The notes beneath the pieces were generated by a model. The model worked only from the letters and a program-made list of their open reading frames with translations. It searched no databases and was not told the origin of the DNA. From Excoecaria cochinchinensis (lineage: Eukaryota > Streptophyta > Magnoliopsida > Malpighiales > Euphorbiaceae), in assembly GCA_947683425.1 (NCBI GenBank), contig CANTUQ010000004.1, positions 9,152,001 to 9,216,000 of the forward strand: 64,000 nucleotides of DNA, given 5' to 3'. Of the stretch, positions 56,062 to 64,000 are shown one piece after another; position 1 is the stretch's first letter; each line of letters opens with the position of its first letter. The position numbers and the translations under genes were made by a program.

Positions 56062-57535
56062 TGGACTAAATTCCATTATTTAGGGGATAGAAAATTTGAC
56101 AAAGAGATTTTTAGTAGACAAAATTAAACACTTTTTGAAATATTGGAATTTTTAGAGAAGTTTTCTTTGTGTGCAATTTACCAAAAAGCTATAAATCCTT
56201 ATTTTTAGAATTTTATTTGATAAAAATTCTTCCAATCAATTGATTTACTCAAATTCTTCTTGCGAATTAAGCCAATTTGAGGTAACGAAATTCATTCGTT
56301 TCCATCAATACAGCTAATTCAAACATTCGATCACTATTAAAATTTTCAGAAGAGAAAATACAAATTTTCTTAGTTTGATCTATTTTTATTTGAGCCTTGT
56401 GGAGCGTGCGGGGACTGAAATCATTTGACATTCACCCAAAAAGGTAAAATCCGAGGGTAAACATTCTGGATTGATATTTGTATAATTTAACTTTACTCAT
56501 CTTAATTTCTTTAAATATTTTTTTTTAAAGAATTGGAATTTTGAAAAGCTATTAGTTTATTTTCTACCTTTTTATCTTTTAACTCATTTCTTTAAAAGTT
56601 TCTTATTATGCTATTTTTCTTTATTTTATTCATGACTTTAACACTAACACGTTTATTTTCATGAGTTATTCTTTTAACCATGTTGGAATTGGAGTTTGTA
56701 AACGATGATGATCGTGCCAATCTGAGGATTTCCTTACAAGTTCTTTCCTTACCCTTGCCTTTTATTCATGTTATTATTAAGATCATTTCATTGTCGTTAA
56801 AGTGAAAAGGGCCAAATATTTTTATAGTAAGTAATTTGGGATTTTCTCAAAAGCTGTGGACTAATGTCTTTTTTTTTAACCAACAAAATTGACACTTCTT
56901 AAAAGATCAGTTTGTAATAAATGGGCATGGCAGGACCAATGTCCTCACTCCAATGAATATCGCAATTTTTGTATGATTTACATATTGCTTTTATAAAGGG
57001 GATTGTATTTCGCCCCTAGTTTTATTGTAATTTGATTGGAGGATGTTTATTTTAATAATGCTTTATTTATTGCCTTTGATGTGAATGATTGCACCTTAAA
57101 TTAAATGCATCGTGTGGAAAGTTGGTGAAACAATAAATTCAAAACTGAATTATAATATTAATCAAGGTACAAATAAATGAGAAGTCCCGAACTCACTCTA
57201 GTCTTTGGGGCTCAATGAGGTGAGAGGTCTAGGACTTCCAAGACACCTCTTGAGTCTCACCAAAAGACTTCAATTTACAATCTTAGGCTCCAGGGGGTAG
57301 AGGCAGTGGCCTCCAACATCTTTCTAGTTAGCTCAAGATGGATATGTATGCGCCGTCTTAGGCTCGCTGAGGCTAGACGACCCTTCCCAATGTTCTATTG
57401 GGTGGCGACTCCAAGAAACCTCATTGTTGCCCAAAATAGATGCCCTTATAAATACCTTACAAGTTTTAATGAATCCCATCCTGATCGCCCTAAAGTGGGC
57501 CCTAGGGAGGTCACGGGGTTCGGCGCGCGTCACAG

Positions 57536-57555
57536 TGGCTACTCCGCTGGAGATC
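57536..57555 (+). other. Candidate primer binding site of F3
   Basis: TGGCTACTCCGCTGGAGATC lies one base after the LTR end, where the site is expected. It is not the Met-tRNA type of the chromoviruses. I do not assign the tRNA. Confidence 0.55.
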
Positions 57556-58252
57556 AATACTCGAGACTTCGATTCAAAAGTACCTTGATTAAAAAATTAT
57601 AATTGAGTTTTAGTTTAAAAATTTCATCTTCTTTCAAAGCTGCATTGCATCGCATTAGAGCCTTAGATCTATGCTAGTTTGGTCCCTTTTTCAGCCCCGG
57701 TCGTTCCCGAAGTGCGACCCTACTTTCACTCAATGTAGGGAAGTGTTAAGGATAATCACCAGCCCAAGCCTCGTACCATCACGGTATATTAAATGGTGAC
57801 CCAATCGGTCGTTACGCTCGTGATGTGCTAGACCCATTGGCAGGGACCATGCTTGGGTATCCCTAAAGTAACACCACCCTTTCGACTAAAGTTCATATAA
57901 TGGAAATAGTTACTTCCCCTATATGGTATGAACCTTAATACTATGCTTGCTATGTGGATCATTATGTATTGGACAAACCCAGATAATTTGATTGGTTACC
58001 TAATCAAAGGCTTTCATGCCCCGATAGGCCCATGTCAACTTATTCGGCCTGTCTAAATACATAACGATCATAACCCATGCGTTTGTGCATTATTTAGGAG
58101 AGGTTATGCTGCCGGTTTTTCACCGTGCACCATATGTGTTCATCGGGTCCCCGGATGATCCATGGGCCAATCCCACCTAGGAAAGAGACTGTGACCTCGT
58201 GTGCGGGAGTAACAAGGTTGGAAGGACCTATGTGCTTGCATGTGATCTGTAA
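57556..58252 (+). other. Leader of F3, no gene seen
   Basis: This untranslated leader lies between primer binding site and gag. No frame resembles a known protein; short ORFs on both strands (58094-58316) are incidental. Confidence 0.6.
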
Positions 58253-58868
58253 GTGTTGCATAGCACAATCATGCATCTTAGCACATTCATGCATCATCCT
58301 GACCCTTTATGTTTAAAAGCCATCATAGATTTGCCTAGGTGGACAAGGGGGTCTCGGGGGCGACTACGCAGAAATCCATTCTTTGAGTTACCAAAAAGGG
58401 TAGAGTATCCGAACACTTCTTCTGAAACCAGCTACGCTATGTCAGCTCAGTTCTCTTTACCCGAAGAAGAAATGGCAAACTCACCAAGAGGGGTAGACGC
58501 CACCAGGGCAATAATAGCAGAGGAAGTGGGCCGAAGGCTTGAAGAGTTTGAGAACCGGATGATGGCAATGATGGCCACTTTGGGTCAGCAAGTGGCCCCA
58601 CAGAACCCACCACCTCCTCCTATGAGAAACAATAAAAGGGGAGAGGTCAGAGAAGATCTCCAAGAGGAAATTCGCATGCCACCTGTAAACCTAAGAGCTA
58701 CTACCTCAGGGGCACAAAGGGGAAGACCAGTCCCAAGGCTAGATGATGATTGGGAAGATGAAGAATATGAGGAGCGTATGTCTGAGAAAGGGAAAGCCCC
58801 TCAAGCTGAAGAAGCCATCTGAAAGAAGATGGACGAGAAATTTGAAGCAATGACGAGAATGCCGAGGA
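58253..58868 (+). pseudogene. N-terminal gag region of F3
   Basis: The open frame includes MSAQFSLPEEEMANSPRG, a charged segment with EEVGRRLEEFENRMMAMM, a Pro-rich stretch and an acidic end. It stops at 58820-58822 and the homologous reading then changes frame before 58869. The first 60 residues may be leader read-through, and the real start is uncertain. This region precedes the capsid-type domain in Tat gag. Confidence 0.65.
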
Positions 58869-59561
58869 ATGAACCCAAAAGACAGGGAGTTAGAAGGAGA
58901 GGATCTAGTCCCAATGAACTTTAAAATACCGGATGTTCCGAAGTTTGATGGCACTTCCGACCCCATGGCGCACATAAAGCAGTACTCGTTGGTGATGAAG
59001 GGCACCACTTTGATAAAAAAGCAGAAAATTGAGTACTTTTGCTTGAGTTTGACTGGCCCAGCAGTGGGTTGGTACCATGGGCTCGATCGCCGAACCAAGG
59101 AGGACTGGGATTTATTGACGGAGGAGTTTTTGAGGCAGTATGACTGCAGTATAATGATGGAAGTGACCTTGAAGGACCTAGAGCTGTTGCAGCAGAAGGG
59201 AGACGAGTCCTTCCATGAGTATCTGACTCGGTGGAGGAATCGAGTAATGGAAATAAAGAGAAAACCAGATACTCAGGATCAAATACGGCTATTCATCAAA
59301 AATGCGAGCCCATATTTGAGAGAAGGATTGAGGATGAAAGGACTGAAAGACTGGGAGTCTCTGAAAGACATCGCCATTGAGGCCAAGGGAGAGTACCGTG
59401 TTAAGAGATCAGCTAATGAGAACTATCCCAAGAGAGGTACCAATAGCCAGGGGGCAAATAGACCGACAGGTTTTGCTAGCGGCGCACGGAAGACTGCTGA
59501 GGTATCAGCTGCTAATGCTACCCCAAGGCATTTTTCCAATCTTTGAAGGTCTTTATCATGG
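58869..59561 (+). pseudogene. gag capsid-type domain of F3
   Basis: PDVPKFDGTSDPMAHIKQY opens a retrotransposon gag domain. GPAVGWYHGL, EFLRQYDCS and ESFHEYLTRWRNRV blocks follow over about 190 residues. A TGA at 59544-59546 ends the stretch, but the same frame continues as gag-pol directly after it. Confidence 0.85.
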
Positions 59562-60896
59562 GTGCTGAGGAGACTGATGAAAGAGGGTAAGTTACAGCCT
59601 ATGCCACCCAAGCCTACTAGAAGTCAAGGCACGCCAGGACATAAGGATGATGAGTATTGTGCGTATCATCAGCACACCGAGTATATAACCGATAACTGCA
59701 ACACGTTGAGGCATGCGATTCAAGATCTAATCAACTCAAAGCAGATCACAGACCCAGAGAAGAGAGGAGGTCAAAAGAAGGCTGGGTACAATAGTATGCC
59801 CCCGCCAGTGAATATGATTGGATCCAGTTTGCTCGAGGAGTTTGTGTTAAGGGAATTGTACGACAACGATGTCCACACTGCTGTCATGAACCTCCATGAG
59901 GGGAGTGAAGAAGGGCTTCCCGCTGCAGTGATCGATTGCTGGTCCACTGATGATAGTGGAACTGAAAATGATAATTCTGAAGTATTTTCTGACCTGTGGA
60001 GCTCGGAGGAGGAAGGAGAAGAAGCAAAGAAGAAAGAAGTAGGAGCTATGACCCAGAGTGGAAGGGTAGCTCCGGAAGTTGAGAAGCCCCAGGAGCCGAT
60101 TGAGGGCAGAAAGGGAAAAGAGCCGGAAGAAGATCCGATTGTTAAACAACTAAAAAAGACGTCAGCTCAGATTTCCATATGGGATCTCCTAAGACAGTCG
60201 CCATCGCATAGGCAGAAGGTGGTAGAGGCTTTGTGCGAAGCAACTGTGGCAACAACTATCTCGCCTACGGAACTTCTGGACGTAGTAAAAGGAGGATCAG
60301 GAGAAAATGTTGTTTTTACCAGTACTGATTTGCCGGCAGAAGGCCGCAACTATAATCGCCCTCTGTATATAAGGGCACAGATTAACCAAAAGCACATTGC
60401 TTGCGTAATGGTAGATGATGGCTCTTCGATAAATGTATGCCCGCAGGTAGCAATGGCAGCTTTAGGGATGACAGAGGATATGTTAGCCAAATCTGATCTC
60501 ACCATCACAGCATATGATAACTCACGTAGACATGCTTTGGGGACATTCACGGCAATAGTGAAGACGGGGCCCGTAGAGTCGGAAGTGGAGTTTGTGGTAC
60601 TGCCTATACCCGCTAATTTCTCAGCTCTCCTAGGAAGACCATGGTTTCATAAGTTGGGTGGAGTCCCCTCTACACTTCACCAGATGGTAAAGATACCTCA
60701 TGAAGGCCATATTGTGACTATAAGGGCTGCACGGGAGAATCAGGTTTCAATACTGGAGATTGCTAGGCAGCCGTTTAGTGGGTTTCATGTTGCCATGATA
60801 GGCGAGGAAGAGCAGAAAGAAGAAAGCCCCCAGGCTCTGAACATGATGAAAAAGATGTCGTTTCTCCCTGGCGCAGGACTGGGCAAGAATTCTTAG
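59562..60896 (+). pseudogene. gag C-terminus, aspartic protease and G-patch of F3
   Basis: CAYHQHTEYITDNC is a Cys/His motif near residues 30-45. A long acidic linker follows. The protease begins around residue 265 with YIRAQINQKHIACVMVDDGS, where DDGSS stands in place of DTG, and ends with ALLGRPW. After it MMKKMSFLPGAGLGKNS starts a G-patch whose second half (RGLGYTG) lies beyond a TAG at 60894-60896 in the same frame. A G-patch after protease is known from some retroelements and may bind RNA. Confidence 0.83.
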
Positions 60897-61328
60897 GGGA
60901 TGCCAACAGCTGTTCCCACCAAGGGCCAAAAGGACAAAAGGGGTCTAGGATACACAGGTGTTGTAGAGAGGGGTGAGAAGTCAAAAATGGAAATTCCTCA
61001 TATTTGGAAGACTTTTGTGCCAGCAAACTCAGCATGTGCCTATACAGGGGAAGATGAACCATAGTGGCTAGATGGAAGAGTTGTGCCAGGGTTCGAAGTT
61101 TTCAATGATGTCTATGACTAGGACATTGGATCGATCAAGCCAGCAGAGGGCTTTTGGGATGAATAAATCATGACCAGTAGGACAATTTGGGACAGTGAGA
61201 TGCCTGAAGAAGTAATGACTGAAAAGATGGTAGCCACCCAGCTGAAGGGGAAAGCAAAGGTAGAGGAAACCATGCAGGAGTTGATGGAGGAGCCTCCAAG
61301 GAGCTGAAGTGATGCAGGACCATCGATC
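60897..61328 (+). pseudogene. Linker between G-patch and reverse transcriptase of F3
   Basis: The same frame continues through stops at 61062, 61119, 61164 and 61305. Readable parts are RGLGYTG, IWKTFVPANSACAYTG and an acidic Glu/Lys-rich stretch. No known domain other than the end of the G-patch was recognised. Confidence 0.65.
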
Positions 61329-62072
61329 GTGGCAGATACGCCAGCAAAGGAGGAAGAGGAGAATAGTTTAGATTTTCATTTTGCTCCAGAACTTTTCAAT
61401 GATGTTAATGACAATTTCAATCTTATTAATAAATTGAATGATTTTGCTTACTTGTGTGATGTTTCCAATGATTTCACTATGCATGATCATGATCATCCAT
61501 CCATATTTGATATTGATTCAACTGATGCTACTCCATTTAATCTTGGAACCATAGAAAACCCAAAAGAAGTTTTGAGAGCATCAAATATAACTCCTGAAGA
61601 GCGAGAAAAATTTGAGAGAATCTTAAAAAAATACGAAAAAGTCTTTGCCTGGACCTACAAAGATATGTTGGGAATTGATCTGGAAGTCGCAGAGCACGCT
61701 ATTCGTATATATCCGGATCATAAGCCCGTTAAACAGAAGCTGAGAAGGCTTAGGCCAAAATGGGCAGATAAAGTGAAGGAGGAGATTCACCAGCAAGTTA
61801 AAGCCAAATTTCTAGTTTTGGTGCAGTATCCAACTTGGTTGGCCAATGTTGTCCCCGTAGCCAAAAAGAATGGCAAGGTAAGGGTATGCGTGGATTATCG
61901 GGACTTGAATAAGGCCTGTCCAAAAGATGACTTTCCATTGCCCCATATAGATGTGCTGATAGACAGCGCTGCTGCTTGCGAGATGTATAGCTTTGGAGAT
62001 GGTTATGCGGGCAACAATCAAATCCTCAATAAAATAATTTATCGAATTAAGACGGCGTTCATCACGGAATAA
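61329..62072 (+). pseudogene. Acidic spacer and reverse transcriptase N-terminal half of F3
   Basis: After an acidic Asn/Asp-rich segment, ITPEEREKFERILKKYEKVF leads into reverse transcriptase with VAKKNGKVRVCVDYRDLNKA, which includes the first catalytic Asp region. MYSFGDGYAGNNQI departs slightly from the usual block. A TAA at 62070-62072 replaces a normally conserved Trp codon. Confidence 0.88.
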
Positions 62073-64000
62073 GGGACCTATGCTTATCGAGTAATGCCTT
62101 TTGGTCCGAAAAATGCAGGAGCTACTTATCAGAGGACGGCAATAAAAATTTTGAATGACTTGATCCATAAAGAAGTGGAGGTATATGTGGATGACATGAT
62201 GATCAAGTCAACCACTAGAGAAGGTCATTTTAAGGCTCTGAAAAAGTTCTTCCTACGGATAGACAAGTATAATCTGCGGTTAAATCCTAAGAAATGTATC
62301 TTTGGTGTTACCTCAGGGAAGCTCCTAGGACACGTGGTTAGCCAGAGGGGTATTGAGATTGATCCGGACAAGGTGAAAGCTATCAGACAAATGCCAATAC
62401 CGCAGAAGGAAAAGGACGTGAGAAGTTTTCTTGGTAAGTTGCAGTACATCAGTAGGTTTATTGCTAAGCTTACTTCAATCTGTGAACCGATCTTCAAACT
62501 ACTTAGAAAAGACCAACCAGTAGTATGGAACGAAAGTTGTCAGAAGGCTTTCGATACTGTCAGAGAGTATCTGGTAAATCCACCGGTATTGAGACCGCCG
62601 CAGCCAGCCAGGCCATTGATCTTATATTTAGCTATAGAGGACAGTTCTGTATGCGCCATGATGGCCCAAGAGGATGAATTCAGAGTGGAATTTGCTGTTT
62701 ACTACCTTAGCAAGAAGTTTCTGGCCTATGAGGTTAAGTATACAGAAGTCAAAAAGATTTGCCTTGCGGTAATCTGGGGTTCTAAGAAATTAAGGCATTA
62801 CTTTCATGCCTATAGAGTACAGTCAGTAGCAAAGCAGAATCCTTTAAGGTACTTACAGGAAGCTCTATCTTTACTTGGGAAAATGGGAAGGTGGTTATTG
62901 TTGCTACAAGAATTCGATGTGGAGTATGTTACTCTAAAAACTATCAATGGGCATGCAGTGGCTGAATTCCTGGCAGAATACCCAATTCAAGGAGACTCGT
63001 GCGAGTTTAACTTTCCAGATGAGGATGTGACGGCTATCGGAGTTCAAGGTTGGCAGTTGCACTTTGACGGAGCCGTAAACAACAAGGGGGCAGGAGTAGG
63101 GATCATTTTAACAACCCCGGATGATGAGAAGCTCCCTTTGGCCAAGAAATTGAGGTTCAAGGCTACCAATAATGAAGCTGAGTATGAAGCGTGTGCCTTT
63201 GGGTTAGAGGCATTGATAGCCTTAGGAGCAAAAAACGTGGAAGTGTTTGGTGATTCCTCCCTGGTGATCAATCAAATTCGAGGTGAATGGGCCATTAAAG
63301 AAGAGAGGCTAATGCCACACATCAAGCACTTGAGAGACCTGAGTAGTAAATTTGAAGTATGTATGTTCCGTTTTGTTCCGAGGGATGAAAACCAGTTAGC
63401 CGACGCGCTTGCTACTTTAGTCTCAATGTGGGATAATCCCGAAGGGATGGTTATGAGGCCAGTTTTAATTTCTAGCTCTGAGAGACCTAGCTTTGCATCT
63501 AAATCAGTCATGGAGATAGAAGTAGTGGATGAGAAGTCGTGGTACTATGATATCAAGAACTATCTAGAGAATGTGACATTTCTGGAGGAAGCTACTGAGA
63601 AAGATCAGAGGATGATTCGCAAGCTATCTACTCAGTTCATCTGCATAAATGGAGCGTTGTACAAACGACAGGTAAATGGTATCCAGTTGAGATGTTTGGA
63701 TGAGAAAGAGGCCAAAAAGGTATTGGAAGAAACTCATGCAGGCGTATGCGGAGCCCATATGAACGGGTTGACATTAGCCAAAAAGATTATGAGACAAGGA
63801 TTCTTCTGGCTCACCATGGATAACGATTGCTCGAAGTATGTGAAGCAGTGTCAGTTATGCCAGCAGTATGCAGATTTAAGGCACCTGCCAGTTTCGGAGT
63901 TACATAATCTAACTTCACCTTGGCCATTCGCAGCTTGGGGGATTGATAATATTGGGAAAATATGCCCCACGGCCTCGAATGGGCATAGATACATCATCGT
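62073..64000 (+). pseudogene. Reverse transcriptase C-half, dual RNase H and integrase of F3 (open to window end)
   Basis: 642 codons are open. YRVMPFGPKNAGATYQR and VYVDDMMIKS (two catalytic Asp) complete reverse transcriptase. The first RNase H (about 62600-62860) reads LYLAIEDSS, without the catalytic Asp. The second, archaeal-type RNase H (about 63050-63420) keeps all acidic residues: LHFDGAVNN, NNEAEYEA, FGDSS and ADALATL. Integrase follows with an HHCC finger (THAGVCGAH, CQLCQQ) and WGIDNIG with the first Asp of the triad at the window edge. In isolation this part could be translated; the stops upstream prevent it. Confidence 0.9.

Larger units (their letters stand above)
55491..57534 (+). 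repeat. 5' LTR of Tat element F3
   Basis: TGTAGACACCGGG to GCGCGTCACA, 2044 bp. It has a GC-rich island (55681-55903), a TATA box (56052-56061), the GAGGGTAAACATTC landmark (56454), AGGACCAATGTCCT (near 56934) and CCCAAT-GTTCT-ATTGGG (near 57387). No gene. Confidence 0.9.
55491..64000 (+). mobile_element. Tat-lineage gypsy element F3 (5' LTR to integrase, continues off-window)
   Basis: The order is 5' LTR (55491-57534), candidate primer binding site, a 0.7-kb leader, gag, protease, G-patch, reverse transcriptase, degenerate RNase H, a second archaeal-type RNase H and integrase up to the window edge. Two RNase H domains in a row are the hallmark of plant Tat/Ogre-type elements. It is inserted in gag of element I. 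From 58869 onward one frame continues to the window end with seven stops and no frame change. Confidence 0.92.

Noticed and set aside
58094..58316. Opposing 63-67 codon ORFs in the F3 leader
   Set aside because: Short, overlapping on both strands, no similarity recognised; the region is an untranslated leader.

Overview
The window is eukaryotic plant DNA, most likely from a eudicot with a large, transposon-rich genome. It is AT-rich, holds no intact host gene, and almost every stretch can be assigned to Ty3/gypsy LTR retrotransposons. Two lineages are present. The first is chromoviruses with LTRs of 2.3-3.9 kb, an initiator-Met-tRNA-type primer binding site and a C-terminal chromodomain-like tail, as in the plant Tekay/Del group. 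The second is Tat-lineage elements, recognised by two consecutive RNase H domains, a protease followed by a G-patch, LTRs starting TGTAGACA and a tandem-repeat 3' UTR. No rRNA, tRNA gene or CRISPR array was seen, and the species cannot be named from this sequence.

Left part (1-20702). The 3' end of a plus-strand LTR (1-283) interrupts a decayed minus-strand chromovirus A (284-4330). A sits in a 24-monomer tandem array (4331-5196) in the 3' UTR of a plus-strand Tat element. That 3' UTR is cut by a minus-strand Tat 3' LTR (5302-7962). Its short interior stub is cut by LTR K (8060-9866), and K is cut by a young, nearly intact minus-strand chromovirus E (9867-18053). The 5' LTR of E stops after 637 bp at a junction with the polypurine tract and 3' LTR of a plus-strand Tat element (18054-20702).

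Middle (20703-27085). Next comes an intron-containing, stop-riddled relic of a plant gene (20952-22300) that looks like the PMD/DUF7745-type plant mobile proteins. A 5'-truncated Tat LTR with a large compound microsatellite follows, then 1.1 kb of unassigned AT-rich DNA, then chromoviral-type LTR L.

Right part (27086-64000). This is a deep nest. L is cut by minus-strand chromovirus B, and B by the LTR of J. J's LTR is cut three times: by full-length minus-strand chromovirus G (30693-40448, target-site duplication GACCA), by gene-less element H (41813-51100, two 3852-bp LTRs, duplication ATCAT) and by plus-strand chromovirus I. I's gag is cut by a plus-strand Tat element F3 (55491 to the window end) that carries gag, protease, G-patch, reverse transcriptase, two RNase H domains and the start of integrase.

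The most interesting signal is in the LTRs, not in the genes. The chromoviral LTRs share a ladder of short hairpins whose stems change in compensating fashion between families, a conserved double hairpin next to it, and, between conserved blocks, a GC-rich cassette of longer inverted repeats whose sequence is family-specific. In LTRs where a TATA box can be placed, all three lie downstream of it, so they are probably in the element RNA. The Tat LTRs have their own GC-rich inverted-repeat islands, upstream of the TATA box where one can be placed.
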